Assembly: GCA_018827205.1 (NCBI GenBank)
Contig: JAHJXZ010000011.1
Span: forward strand, 24,786-88,785
Direction: 5' to 3'
Source of the DNA: Gammaproteobacteria bacterium
Lineage (GTDB): Bacteria > Pseudomonadota > Gammaproteobacteria > Pseudomonadales > Pseudomonadaceae
DNA length: 64,000 nt
The notes below the pieces were generated by a model, which saw only the letters and a list, made by a program, of their open reading frames with translations, was not told the DNA's origin and made no database searches. This document shows, in pieces, positions 12,301 to 20,651 of this stretch. The translations under genes and the position numbers were made by a program. The number at the start of each line of letters is the position of its first letter. Positions within the stretch are counted from its first letter, which is position 1.

Positions 12301-12654
12301 GTGCTTCTTTTCTAGAAGGGAGCGCCAGCTGGCCAATTGATGCGTGAACGGTCTCCAGGTCGCGCCAAATCGGTAACGGCCATTGGCTTTACCATCAAGC
12401 GAAGCTACGACCTCCTTGCTGAGTAGATGCTCTTGAGCGGCCAGTTGCGCCATCGTAAAAGGCGACTCTTCCCAGCCGAAGGTTTGCTCAAACAAGGGCG
12501 GGGCTAGGAAAGAGCCCTCCTTGCCACACTCTGCGCGCATAAGCCCACCAAGGTGCTCACGCAAGCCAGGGTCGGTGATGCTCAAAACACTCAAGGTTGA
12601 CTCTGTAGTGCGAGACAGCGCCTGCTCGACAAGCGAAGAAAAATACTTATCCAT
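6313..12654 (-). CDS. Giant DEAH-box helicase with DUF1998 (DrmA/MrfA/YjiV-like)
   Basis: Protein of 2113 residues. The N-terminal SF2 core has Walker A SGTGSGKTE near 125, DEAH in VLDEAHTYVG near 265, VATSATIA near 300, a long insertion with a Cys-rich zinc-ribbon-like stretch near 460-500 (CSCG, CNDC), and a C-terminal helicase domain with EMGVDIGG and QRAGRAGRS near 1180-1220. Further Cys pairs (CDVCG, CTNNEC) occur near 1520. A DUF1998-type cluster, CSHCESGCSECLLDSQ, lies near 1740, and about 350 unrecognised residues follow. Helicases with DUF1998 include MrfA-type repair helicases and the DrmA/DrmB pair of DISARM, here apparently fused in one chain. The start overlaps the stop of the preceding 1111-residue gene by 8 bp. 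Predicted to unwind or remodel DNA; the target is unknown. Confidence 0.85.
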   Translation of the reverse strand: MDKYFSSLVEQALSRTTESTLSVLSITDPGLREHLGGLMRAECGKEGSFLAPPLFEQTFGWEESPFTMAQLAAQEHLLSKEVVASLDGKANGRYRFGATWRPFTHQLASWRSLLEKKHSVVVTSGTGSGKTECFMVPVLDDLYREYRDTGSKPLVGVRALFLYPLNALINSQRERLNAWTQSFGSGIRYCLYNGNTEELQAKKRTEQIERPNEILSRELMREQPAPILVTNGTMLEYMLVRQVDAPIVRKSREQKSLRWIVLDEAHTYVGSQAAELALQLRRVMTAFGVTPKDVRFVATSATIAGDDAAEQLKQFLSDLSGVPISQIDVWGGKRVIPELASCQQTPVNLQQLESMPAVNHDDPEIHPDRYDALVHSPLARALRHVLVSASKPLKLTEMASYMSREQGQPLTQDEVLRWLDLCSGTRPNESELAFLKLRAHFFQRTTHGLWACFDKHCSAKKGTPLQDKWPFGYVYVSQRQTCSCGSPVFELAFCNDCNEPHLLARDKGGKLIQWESSGGDEFSLQSEMPSEDDQSEANAAVGSIKVPVILCSAENLSDEFRLVEFDHETGSFFANTGTGERLGLNDQDLICSRKDCRYSGFQGAFPFRRAMLGGPFYVANAVPTVLEYCQDYQDEDQKPAFGPQSLPGRGRRLITFTDSRQGTARMAVRMQQEAERSRLRGLVVEILNWHQKSYGSDQASSSNVDPEVLQQLVVKAKEEVALYRSLDIKQEVKVAEDKVARLTALLAASNGEKIRPSLISLAWSELVNELRQRADIQDKGPMLRVNMYQKPEIFKESDGPQKLAEMLLFREFRRRPKRQNSLETQGLVKVGYVGLNKIQEPPAHWLQKGLSLEDWRDFLKVALDFHVRENSFIQMAEEWKDWIGSRFSSKTLRQPDSKEADENRVKRWPQIRNGNHSHRLTKLLLLGAGLNPSSSSDVDLVNSWLKAAWIQLTKPGAALKPDENRHFLPKEHMLFSLVDQAFVCPITNKLLDTTFKGFTPYLPAHLDFSQFSDEKRKSFVCEPVELPSVWELDRSQEDYALGLAKIRVQVAADTHVTGLRARNLWTDINDRAVEGGFYYRTAEHSAQQSSERLGDYEDKFKRGEINVLNCSTTMEMGVDIGGISAVVMNNVPPHPANYLQRAGRAGRSKESRALAYTLCKNNPHDQQVFANPSWPFETKIPAPAVALNSARLVQRHVNSLLLSDFLCNVVGPTQTEKTSLTAQWFYDDTTGGSQCDRFLERLGLAVCDIDEALSLLVKGTALAGITPDQLRRRSMDQLKELQGRWLGSYCYLLSEEQQAKPNSPYLKRLQVEKARHCNEYLLRDLSARTFLPGYGFPTDVVNFDNFTIEDYIREKGAGSKVKHDREDNVSRYKGLPSRNLAIAIREYAPGAEIVLDGRVFKSAGVSLHWHNLNAGSSEAQKMDIAWRCDVCGELGYEEGLVKIDELICTNNECLSVIKPSNIRKVLQPSGFVSDAYQSASNDIQHQKFIPVETAWVFVKAPKTPLPNPAVGSMAYGADGQVFHHSAGENGAGFALCMSCGRAESMLTADDFPQGLSPSGEHFPPRPGKDDKDQNNKRLPCQGSGNIVPNVSLGVTSFTDVFELTLQHPIKGEYIPDNDQGRCIAMTLAVAMRIALGEILGISASELGYATRPSKLENGQPIRILQLYDVISGGAGFASSAPLHIENLLRKMVETLHCSHCESGCSECLLDSQTRHDHDKLDRKLALDWLGDEFVHYVGLSSEDKLSLADGQYAPGSIETVLRRLINEGVEKLTLVASGEPAEWDLLAPQFRKAIHGYLHIDELTVELLVPNGITDEDLLQDLVRLSLLGVSIGCYSPDRDTHVAVQASRASEIITLASRSEQAVIPGPKWHQSDALVVISRSQPALRWTEFDLASPASRPSDGSVIIDLPIHQELNGPLLTFGERFWGLLSENPLIADVMTTATISRINYSDRYIQNPAVITILGTLFKFLKGRIAADAQLQVSTLFKSGKLQGRKAFDDWARQDDFEFFVSKWLSAMAGQAVDLLVETSNRDVPHRRRLDLEFEDGRSLRVRFDQGIAYWQVRFGSHADMWFDFDLEAQDQLMHMAKVVETAKVQNSEQNWATDVLVELRRI

Positions 12655-15600
12655 TGACTGGTACTGCCTTATGCATAGCCATGAGGTTGCTCAGCAAACA
12701 ATACTGGTAAATGCTGCTGAACCAGCTCGAATCGAAATCGCGAACCTGTCGCAGGAAAAATATCGCCTCGACACTGTCGTCAAAAACATCTGAAAACTGT
12801 GCTTTACCGCTCGCCACAGCAGCAGCGAAAACCGGCAGATAGACAACAGCATTGCGGTAATCCATTTCCAGACGGAAAGAAATCACCGACTCATTCTGCT
12901 TCTCGTACCAACGCGCCAGCCTCTTGCCACCATACTCAGGCCACGTCGCATCACTACGATCTCGCATCAATTGGTGATACCAGCCGTGAACTATTCCCTG
13001 GAATATGTCGAGAGGCATTTGGCGCTCAGGACTTAAAGCTTTTCCTAACAGATGTTGCTGAACGCTTTCTCCATAGGTCGGAAAAACCTCACCTAGCCGG
13101 CTGAACATCCTGCCAATCAGCGCCGAAATAGCTTCCTCTGCAACCCCCTTAATCTTAAGAAATGCACCGTAGCGCCTGGCGGCCAGATGTATTTCGTTAA
13201 CAGGCAAGAATTCCCAAAAAACCGGGAACTCAGCTTCAATCCGGCTCAAAAACTTTGGATCCATCTCAAATTTTAAAAGCGCCATCGACAATGCACGGGT
13301 ATGACCCACAAGTGCTTTCCAGACCTCGAACGTTGCTAAAGGCAGATAACCGTAACCCTCATACAACGACCTCAGAAACTGCCATCCGCTGTGCATAGGG
13401 TTCACGGCCATGGAGTCCAAAACAGGCCCAAATGAACTGACAGGAGAGGCATGATCAAAGGTCAGAACAGCTTTTTGCAGGCTTTGGGCATCATCACTAT
13501 TCGGGACCGGTTCCCAACCACCGAAAATAAACAGCGGCCTGAAAGAGGCAGGTGATCCCTGCTTAGGCAACACCAGCCAGGGGCCATTTTTCTCCACCAA
13601 TGCCGGCAGCTCAAACTCACCGGTGGGTACGCCTTCGCTAGTACGTGAACTGAGGTGAACGGCACCGCGCATCGGCTCATGCAGCAGCATCAAAATCGGT
13701 TCAGGTAACGCGGCACTGCCCTCCTGCAAATTGGCAGCGCGTAGCACCTGACGATCACGATCCAGCAACATCTCCATTGCATACTTACGCACACGGAAAT
13801 TGGCGTCCTGACCATGTCCGAATACCCTTAAATCGACCACCTGATCGATACCGGACTGCAGTGAAAGCAAATCAACTATCTGCTCACGGATGCTGAACAG
13901 ACTAATTTCTAAAGGCTTTTCGGTAGCTGTGTAGGACCAACGATAGGACGCGTTCTTGGCAGTATTGCCCTTGAGGGTCAATTCCAATCCGAATTTGGTG
14001 GGTGCACCGTTGCGGCCAAACAAATAAATTCGCGCGCCCAGCAGATCATCAACACTGATGTCGCGCTTGAGCTGCTTACCACTGCCATCAATGGCTAGGC
14101 AGCCCGAGTTGGGGAAAGGCAGCTCAATTTCAACCGGATCTGAAAGCAAGCTTGGCGTGACTGAAAGACGCAGCCTGATCGGCGGCAAACCCTCTGTTGA
14201 GAGTTTGAGCTCGGTGTGGCCCTCCCGCTTAACCTTCTGAGTTATAAGACCGTCATCCATCACCTGTAACAGGCAACGTTGCTGGCTATGCACCAGAATG
14301 CTGCCCTGTCCTGGCCTTTCGCCGCTACGCAATTCAAGACGGAAATCAGCCGGCAGGATACCTATCCTGCGGCGCAACAACGTGTCTCCACTGCGGTTGC
14401 GAACTGCCACATATTGAGCGCCGAGCATTTCCTGCAAAACACCAGTGCCGGGTTGTTTACCGCCAACGTAAAGATCACCACCTTGTTTTTGCAGCTCGTC
14501 GGAAGCACCAGGCCATTGCACCCTAGGCAGACCTACAAAAGTGACTGCAGGTTTTGTTGCCCAGCCAAGCTCGCTACCGACCAGTTCCAAGCCGAAAGCC
14601 GAACCGGCAGAGTGCCCCGTACGAATTCTGTAAAGCCCATCACAGTCAACTTTGAACTCGGTTTTACCCTGTACTTTTAATGTGCGCAGAGCCAGTGCCG
14701 AAGGCATATCAGAGATGCAGGCATCGCCGCAGTCCTCTTCGCGAAGCAAAACGCTATTGGGCGGTAACAGGAGCATTAGCTCCTCGGCGGCGCAATTGAA
14801 CGAAGCCTGGCCACAGAACTGCCAGCGGTCATTGAGCGGTTCAAAACCTACTGGAACTTCGCCAAGGGCTATGGTGCTGTTCTCAATGGGTAAAGAAGCG
14901 ATGAACATCCCCCCAGCCATGGCCACCAGGCTCAATGGTAAAGAGCAATCGCGACGGCGCCCCATAACCTCCCGTTGCCGCAGCCTGATGCGTGCGACAG
15001 CGTTATCCACAACGGCATAACCTGGGCCTAGGTTAGCGATGACCGCTTCGCCTTCTAGAATCGCAAGCTCGAAGCGCGTGGTAGAGGGCTGCATGGTTAA
15101 TTGAAAAACCACTTCTGCCGGCAGCGACACCTGCACCTTCAGCTCACTGGGTTGAGCTTCGTGCCAATAGTGTCGGCAGGCCCAGCCGCCAGACGCCTTG
15201 CGACGCCTTCCACCTTCAACGGTGGCAGTTTTTAGCAACCCGTTAAGTAATTCACTGCCGGTTTGGTTATCCAGCGGTAGTGGGAACAATTCACGCCATT
15301 TGGGATTCATGGCATCTAAGCGGGCAACCGGCTCGTCGGCCTGCACCAGGCCATAGTCACGCACCAGAGACACTAGCTGATCGGCCATATGCGCAATCAG
15401 CTCTACTGAAGTCTGCGTGGCAAACACCTGTGGTAGGTTCGCCTTTTCCAACTGTTGCTCTACCTGCTGTGCAGTGCTGTAGCCCAGGATGTGCCACTGG
15501 TCATACTGTTTGAGCACACGATCAAAAAGCGTCTGGAAGCGGCTTCCACCTTCGCGCAGTACTTGAAAAGGAAGCCCTCCCTCACTGAATAATGAGCCAA

Positions 15601-15982
15601 GAAAGTCCCTGCGCTCGGACTCATAGAAGTGCATTGGGCGCGTCCAGTAGCGCTCCAATCCTTTGGGAATTGTTTTGGCCAAATCGCCTGAAGAAAGGCT
15701 ATACCCCAAGGTTTTCCAGATCGGCTCCCAGCTCCAGCCATGATCACGCTGATACTCGCGGCGATACCACTCAGAGCAGAAGAGAACCAAACAAGCGCTT
15801 GCGGCCATATCATTCACGGCCTGATCGAAGGAGCCTAGCTCCCTGAGCTGGTGCAACAGGTCAAGGTACTCTTCGTGACTGCAGTGATAGGCATACAGCC
15901 CACGAGAATCAGGAGAATGAAGACCTCGGCGCTGAAGAAATGTGCCGAGCCAGCTGGAGAATTTGAATACAGATTGAGGCAT
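12647..15982 (-). CDS. Large protein of unknown function (1111 aa), coupled to the DEAH helicase; possibly YjiT/STY4851-like
   Basis: Not recognised by motif. The ATG at 15982 is preceded by AAGGA at proper spacing. The protein is soluble-looking, without signal peptide or membrane segments. The middle (about 300-800) is rich in beta-type, Ig-like hydrophobic alternation, while both ends look helical. No nuclease or ATPase motif could be seen. It overlaps the DEAH helicase start by 8 bp, so the two are almost certainly co-translated partners. A large protein of about this length directly upstream of a DUF1998-type helicase recalls the yjiT-yjiV arrangement of the enterobacterial immigration control region (STY4851/ECs_5259 family). 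That comparison is from memory and context, not from alignment. The role could be target recognition or scaffolding (inference). Confidence 0.8.
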   Translation of the reverse strand: MPQSVFKFSSWLGTFLQRRGLHSPDSRGLYAYHCSHEEYLDLLHQLRELGSFDQAVNDMAASACLVLFCSEWYRREYQRDHGWSWEPIWKTLGYSLSSGDLAKTIPKGLERYWTRPMHFYESERRDFLGSLFSEGGLPFQVLREGGSRFQTLFDRVLKQYDQWHILGYSTAQQVEQQLEKANLPQVFATQTSVELIAHMADQLVSLVRDYGLVQADEPVARLDAMNPKWRELFPLPLDNQTGSELLNGLLKTATVEGGRRRKASGGWACRHYWHEAQPSELKVQVSLPAEVVFQLTMQPSTTRFELAILEGEAVIANLGPGYAVVDNAVARIRLRQREVMGRRRDCSLPLSLVAMAGGMFIASLPIENSTIALGEVPVGFEPLNDRWQFCGQASFNCAAEELMLLLPPNSVLLREEDCGDACISDMPSALALRTLKVQGKTEFKVDCDGLYRIRTGHSAGSAFGLELVGSELGWATKPAVTFVGLPRVQWPGASDELQKQGGDLYVGGKQPGTGVLQEMLGAQYVAVRNRSGDTLLRRRIGILPADFRLELRSGERPGQGSILVHSQQRCLLQVMDDGLITQKVKREGHTELKLSTEGLPPIRLRLSVTPSLLSDPVEIELPFPNSGCLAIDGSGKQLKRDISVDDLLGARIYLFGRNGAPTKFGLELTLKGNTAKNASYRWSYTATEKPLEISLFSIREQIVDLLSLQSGIDQVVDLRVFGHGQDANFRVRKYAMEMLLDRDRQVLRAANLQEGSAALPEPILMLLHEPMRGAVHLSSRTSEGVPTGEFELPALVEKNGPWLVLPKQGSPASFRPLFIFGGWEPVPNSDDAQSLQKAVLTFDHASPVSSFGPVLDSMAVNPMHSGWQFLRSLYEGYGYLPLATFEVWKALVGHTRALSMALLKFEMDPKFLSRIEAEFPVFWEFLPVNEIHLAARRYGAFLKIKGVAEEAISALIGRMFSRLGEVFPTYGESVQQHLLGKALSPERQMPLDIFQGIVHGWYHQLMRDRSDATWPEYGGKRLARWYEKQNESVISFRLEMDYRNAVVYLPVFAAAVASGKAQFSDVFDDSVEAIFFLRQVRDFDSSWFSSIYQYCLLSNLMAMHKAVPVNG

Positions 15983-16091
15983 GAGCTACTTCCTTGATTG
16001 AGCATGCACGACCGAACAACGGACTCAAAACTTGCAACGTGACTTAACCTGCTGCACTGAGATAGCTCTCGGTTGACCTACCAGTGCGCGA

Positions 16092-17888
16092 TCACAATTC
16101 CCGGTAATACTGCTTAATCTTCTGCGCCATCAACCGGCGGCGCTCGGCCAGGAAGGCTTCGAACTGCTCAGGCTGATAGGCAGCGAGGTCATGCGGGAGG
16201 CAGTTGGCAGCCAGGTTGGCCTTAAGGTCTTCCAGGCTGATGATCGCACCATAGTGCGCTGCGCCTTGCTGACACTGGTCAAAGACCTTCGCCATATAAG
16301 CGGCCGGGGCGGTGTCGCCGATCTTGATGTTCACTTCCTGCTGCACATAAACGTAGTTGGCCACTTGGTTGTACTTGCTTCTGAGCAGCCCCCGCTGCTT
16401 CAGGAAGTTCTTTGGGAAGATGTGATGGATATCGCCGTGGTGCGTAAGCATGTCGCGCACGGTGATGTCTTTGGACAGGAAGCCCTTGTCACCCCGATTG
16501 GCTTGCGCGGCCCAGAACACCTTGATAGCCGGAGCGTTGACGGAAGAGGTGTTCAGCGACTGCGGCAGGCCGAAGTCCCAGAAGGCGTCAGACAGTTCAG
16601 CCGCTTCGATCTCCGCCAACACATCGGCAAACGGCCTGTCATGTATGGCCTTGATGTCCTTATCGAAGCGTGACTCCGGTGAACCCGAGTAACGCCCTGT
16701 CAGCAGCGACATGACGAACCAGCGCCGCACCCAGCTTTCGATATTGGGGTTGTTGCCCAGGTCGCGCTTGAGCTTGAGGTACAGCACGTAGGCGAAGTTG
16801 AGTGCGTTGACCGAGCCGATCATCGAGCTGTCCACGTATCCGGCCGAGCGGATGATCATCAGGAATCGTTTGAAGTGCGTTTCGTTGATGAACTCCTTCA
16901 CCCCTTCGCTCAAAGTCTTGAATGAAGCTTCTTCAATTTCCTTCTCGTAGCTGCGGGTCTCGAAGTTACGGCCCGAGAGCAGCCCAACCAGATCCGAGAG
17001 CCGCCCACGGTTGAACTTGGTGGTGAAGGCCACGCGCAGCATGTCCGAATAGCTGGGGTCGTAGAGGTCGTCGTTCTCACCCTTCAACCAGCGCATGGCG
17101 CGGAAGTAGTCGGTCTGCACGAAGGTCTTGTCGTTGTTTTCAATGTGCGCGTAGAACTCTGGCGCGATGGACAGGTGGCAGAAGTAGTCGATGGCCTTGC
17201 GCAGGGTGTTGCCGTCGAACTCCTCGTTAGCGGCGATTTTCGACATGACGAAGTCCGCCTGACTGAGCACCACGCCCTTGGAGTTGATGCGGATAAAGAT
17301 CTCGGTGACCGTCTCGATATCCAGATCCGCCGCCAACTCGATCAGGCCGATCTGTTTTTTGGTGATATCGCACAACCTGTCCAGGCGCTCGAAAACCAGA
17401 TCTTCTTTCACATCTGGATTTAGCTTGAGATAGTCTCTCGCCACCTTGTAAGACCGCAGCTCGCCATTAACGATGGGGGCGATATCAGGTAGCCAGGTTT
17501 TGTCCTTCTCAATGGCGGGGTTACTGACCTCAAAGCGTTCTTCGATAGGGTGGAAGGCGATGCGGATACGCACCTGCTGGTAATCCTGATTGACCACCTG
17601 CTGCCCGGCAATGGCGGCTGTCAGCGCCGTGACCCGCTGCTGGCCATCAATCAGCACCTTCTTGCCCTCGGCCAGCGAGCCGTCTTTCAGCTTCACCGTC
17701 GGGTTACGCCAGGCAATGATGTAACCCACTGGAAAGCCTTGATACAGGCTGTCCATCAGATCGCGCACCTTGGTGGCATCCCACACGAATGGCCGCTGGA
17801 TTTCCGGAATGGCGATTTCACCGGATTTAACCCAACTCAGCAGCGTTTCAATCAGGTGCTGATTGACGGAATATTTTTGCGAAGACAT
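16092..17888 (-). CDS. DUF262 / HNH (DUF1524-like) protein, GmrSD-type
   Basis: Protein of 598 residues. The start is ATG 17888, preceded by AAGGAG; a longer frame to 18023 lacks a site. The N-terminal DUF262 domain shows [11 protein letters not shown] near 25-35, the FPVGYIIAW segment near 50 and the ParB-like catalytic motif DGQQRVTAL near 80. An HNH-type motif, [11 protein letters not shown], lies near 490-500. This fusion matches GmrSD-like type IV restriction enzymes and SspE-like proteins, where DUF262 couples NTP hydrolysis to DNA cleavage of modified or unmodified phage DNA. It stands alone, about 110 bp before the 1111-residue gene and 200 bp after a membrane-protein gene. A broken second copy of its first 42 codons lies at 23918-24042. 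Confidence 0.85.
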   Translation of the reverse strand: MSSQKYSVNQHLIETLLSWVKSGEIAIPEIQRPFVWDATKVRDLMDSLYQGFPVGYIIAWRNPTVKLKDGSLAEGKKVLIDGQQRVTALTAAIAGQQVVNQDYQQVRIRIAFHPIEERFEVSNPAIEKDKTWLPDIAPIVNGELRSYKVARDYLKLNPDVKEDLVFERLDRLCDITKKQIGLIELAADLDIETVTEIFIRINSKGVVLSQADFVMSKIAANEEFDGNTLRKAIDYFCHLSIAPEFYAHIENNDKTFVQTDYFRAMRWLKGENDDLYDPSYSDMLRVAFTTKFNRGRLSDLVGLLSGRNFETRSYEKEIEEASFKTLSEGVKEFINETHFKRFLMIIRSAGYVDSSMIGSVNALNFAYVLYLKLKRDLGNNPNIESWVRRWFVMSLLTGRYSGSPESRFDKDIKAIHDRPFADVLAEIEAAELSDAFWDFGLPQSLNTSSVNAPAIKVFWAAQANRGDKGFLSKDITVRDMLTHHGDIHHIFPKNFLKQRGLLRSKYNQVANYVYVQQEVNIKIGDTAPAAYMAKVFDQCQQGAAHYGAIISLEDLKANLAANCLPHDLAAYQPEQFEAFLAERRRLMAQKIKQYYREL

Positions 17889-18059
17889 GTGCACTCCTTT
17901 GCAAACGTGAAAGCAACCTACCAAGAGCGGCCAGCGGCTGCGACAGAGGGCTGCAGGCCCGGTATGGCATTTTGCCCGATGGTAGCAAATTGCTATAGCT
18001 TCGATGTCATTGATGGGGTCCACCCTGCATCTGCAGACGCACAGACCGAGGCCGACTGC

Positions 18060-18078
18060 CTGCCGGCAGCGCCGGCAG
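18060..18078. repeat. GC-rich hairpin after the membrane-protein gene
   Basis: Arms CTGCCGGC and GCCGGCAG with a 3-base loop, starting 15 bp past the stop of the 18093-18698 gene. There is no T-run on the minus strand, so it is at most a weak or Rho-assisted terminator. It separates the TPR/membrane genes from the DUF262 gene. Confidence 0.35.
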
Positions 18079-18092
18079 CGAAAACCACATGA

Positions 18093-18698
18093 TCACTCGT
18101 GGAGGTATGCCCAGCGCCCCAGCAGGGTTTTCGATTCGACCTGGTCATAATTCTGCTTTGGTAAATAAACGAGTTGATCCCAGTTCAAACCACTACCCGC
18201 TTTGAATAGCAGTGCCCATTGATTGCCATAGAAACCTTTGAGAGCCGCCTCGCCCGTTACAATCTCAAGTGGCGGCAGCCTGCCTGGGATCGCCTCAACA
18301 AAGTCAGGCACCAGTTGCTCCAGGCGCTCAGGTGGCGCTCCTGTAGTCTCTATGTAGTGCTCTATCGCGCTGACCAGCACCGCAGCACGATCACCCGCCA
18401 ACTCATAGGCTTTCATTCTCATTGCTGTTCCCGCCTGCAAACCGGCAAGGCCGCCTAGAAGCACACCCAGCATGATGACCGGGAAATACTCCCGCCACTT
18501 TCGGCTCACCAGCATAACCAGCAGCGCAACAAGCACATGGATGGCGGAATAAACCACCACAAAGAAAACAACAACCTCCAAGCTGGTACGCCCCCACGGC
18601 GCATAACCCAGCAAAGGCAGCGCTCCCATGATCAGGCTTGGGGCAGCCGTAAGGAGGGCTGCCTTGAAAAAGCCTGACTGCAGAATTTTCTTTCGCAA
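18093..18698 (-). CDS. Small integral membrane protein of unknown function
   Basis: About 201 residues. Three hydrophobic stretches (roughly 13-30, 38-62 and 70-92) should span the inner membrane, followed by a soluble C-terminal domain of about 100 residues (IEHYIETTGAPPERLEQLVP) that resembles the C-terminal part of pseudopilin-like proteins. The only full-length start is TTG 18698 with a weak ribosome site; a start at an internal ATG (Met25) would remove the first membrane segment. It lies 48 bp after the TPR/OB gene and may be the last gene of that operon. Membrane-anchored proteins at the end of defence operons are sometimes effectors, but nothing in this sequence shows that. No function assigned. 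Confidence 0.65.
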   Translation of the reverse strand: MRKKILQSGFFKAALLTAAPSLIMGALPLLGYAPWGRTSLEVVVFFVVVYSAIHVLVALLVMLVSRKWREYFPVIMLGVLLGGLAGLQAGTAMRMKAYELAGDRAAVLVSAIEHYIETTGAPPERLEQLVPDFVEAIPGRLPPLEIVTGEAALKGFYGNQWALLFKAGSGLNWDQLVYLPKQNYDQVESKTLLGRWAYLHE

Positions 18699-18746
18699 TT
18701 ATTCGTAATTCTCAAAAGAGCCAAAGAAAGACCAACGAGCAGTCGC

Positions 18747-20651
18747 CTAAGACGGTTGAATGGATACAGCCTTCCATCCCCAGCTTTCACGCTTCTTGTT
18801 GTAGACCTGTACCGCCGTACCGGAAACCTGCTGACCGTCTTCGATCTCGCAGCGCTCCACCAGCGGCGGAGGAATAAATATTTCGCTCGGGGTAAAGCCC
18901 ATGCCGTTAGAGACGCGAACCGGCTCGGTGAAGTCCTTGCGCAACAGATCGCCGGGCACTTTCTCGCTTGCTTTCACTGCAAGCACACGGTGCTGGGGCC
19001 CCCGCTTTGAAACATAGCGAACAAGCTGCACCTCGATGGCATCGCCCTCGGCAAACGCACACGGCAATGCCGACATCGGGATCTCGCCATTGATCTCCCG
19101 GCTGACGATGTATCGAATGGCCTGTTTGTCCTCATTCACCTGGTTCACAACCCCTAAAAGCTCGGGCGCGATATCCCACGGTGTTTCTGCATGCCGGCTT
19201 TCTAGCACGAAGAAATTGAATCGCTGATCTTCATCAAACTCGCCCTTGACCCTGACTGCATCGCCCGCAGCCAGTTTCATACGGCCTAGTTTTGCGTCTG
19301 GGATGGATATTTCAGTGGGTATAGACGACGTGCGTAAGAACACTCGTCTTTTCGTCTTGTCCTTTTTGCCATCCTTGCCTGGGACAACGAAGGTATCGCC
19401 AACATTGGCATCGATCCAGGGCAAGTCGTCAAACAGCAGCGCCTCGGCAGCTGCTGCATGAGCTCGGTAGTAATCCCGGTTGGATGTCTTAGCCTGCGTC
19501 TCGGTAAACCACGCCTGTGCAGCCATCTCGGCAATGGATTCGGGGACTTTGTGCCCCTCCTGCTCCTTGGACTGAAGGATGGCCTCCACTTCATGCTTGG
19601 CTGCGGCATAGTCATTCACTTCCAGCATGCGCTGGGCGATTTTTAACCGTATTTTCCCCGTGAACTTAACCTCAGCCGGACAAGTCAGCGCTTTGCAATA
19701 ACAGGCGTAAGCGGCTTCCGGATCTTTCTGTGAAACAATTTCACCGAGCAACCCCCAAGCCCAGTAGTCGTTTGACTTCGCCTTGGTAACGGCAATGCCA
19801 AAGGCCAATGCCTCGTCATGCCGGCCCAATGCGAGCAGCACTTTCGCCTTGTTCAGTTTGAGGAACACATTGTCTTGGAAGCGTTCGATGGCCAGATCAA
19901 TGAACGGCAGCATGTACGCCTGTTCTTCAGCATGTTCAGAAGCAGCGGCTTCCTTGCCCGCGTGCTGGATGACCTTCTCAGCCAATGATGGATATTCCTT
20001 GCCATCCTCAGCACGGTAGCGCTCGAAATCATCAGGACGCAGGTACTTGAAATTCCACTGCCGGGAAAACGCCAGCATGCCAAGTTTGTCTTGGCCGGCC
20101 AGTTTGGCGGCCAACTGCAGTACGCAGGAGTGGAGAACAGAAGGCTTGTCGAGGTCTAGCTTGAGGTAATCGCTTAGATTACGTTTGACCGCTCCGAGGT
20201 TAACGTTTTCGCCAGCCATCAGCTCCTTGGCTTGCTTGTACAGCTCCCAGCCGAAGCTGGTCTGGATTTCCTGATCGGCGGCCCCATTCGCCCAGACCTT
20301 GCGGTAAATGGTTGCTGCTTCTGCATGCCGGCCATTCTTGCTCAGCGCTTTCGCTTCGCTGATCTGCTTACCGAAGGGATTGCACAGCGATAGCGCATTG
20401 CGAATACCCTTGGTGAGGACATCGTCAGAGGGATCGAACTCAATACTTTCTAACTGCATGCGGTAATGGGGCAGGTTCTCCGTGCTGCCATGTTTGACGT
20501 CGCGCTTGATGAGGTCGATCAAGCACCAGCCGAATGCCTTTCGATCCCAGTCATCAACCTGCGGGGCTGCCATCAGCTCAAGCGCCAGCTTGTAAGCCTC
20601 GTCGATGGCGCCTTCTTTACGCTTGGCGAATACTTCCTTGTTGGTAATCAC
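18747..20651 (-). CDS. TPR-like protein with C-terminal OB-fold-like domains
   Basis: Protein of 634 residues. The start is GTG 20651, which overlaps the stop of the RecD-like helicase (GTGA) and has AAGGA upstream; a longer frame reads inside the helicase gene and is not used. Residues 1-410 are helical with repeated pair patterns typical of tetratricopeptide repeats (for example KALSKNGRHAEAATIYRKVW). From about 440 the protein turns beta-rich, with segments such as FVVPGKDGKKDKTKRRVFLR, GDAVRVKGEFDEDQRFNFFV and GDAIEVQLVRY that look like two or three OB/cold-shock-type folds able to bind nucleic acid. The coupled start implies a complex with the helicase. Probably an adaptor between nucleic acid and partner proteins (inference). 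Confidence 0.75.
   Translation of the reverse strand: MITNKEVFAKRKEGAIDEAYKLALELMAAPQVDDWDRKAFGWCLIDLIKRDVKHGSTENLPHYRMQLESIEFDPSDDVLTKGIRNALSLCNPFGKQISEAKALSKNGRHAEAATIYRKVWANGAADQEIQTSFGWELYKQAKELMAGENVNLGAVKRNLSDYLKLDLDKPSVLHSCVLQLAAKLAGQDKLGMLAFSRQWNFKYLRPDDFERYRAEDGKEYPSLAEKVIQHAGKEAAASEHAEEQAYMLPFIDLAIERFQDNVFLKLNKAKVLLALGRHDEALAFGIAVTKAKSNDYWAWGLLGEIVSQKDPEAAYACYCKALTCPAEVKFTGKIRLKIAQRMLEVNDYAAAKHEVEAILQSKEQEGHKVPESIAEMAAQAWFTETQAKTSNRDYYRAHAAAAEALLFDDLPWIDANVGDTFVVPGKDGKKDKTKRRVFLRTSSIPTEISIPDAKLGRMKLAAGDAVRVKGEFDEDQRFNFFVLESRHAETPWDIAPELLGVVNQVNEDKQAIRYIVSREINGEIPMSALPCAFAEGDAIEVQLVRYVSKRGPQHRVLAVKASEKVPGDLLRKDFTEPVRVSNGMGFTPSEIFIPPPLVERCEIEDGQQVSGTAVQVYNKKRESWGWKAVSIQPS

Noticed and set aside
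6313-15982. DISARM system
   Set aside because: The helicase/DUF1998 parts resemble DrmA/DrmB, but no DISARM methyltransferase, separate drmB or drmC is present.
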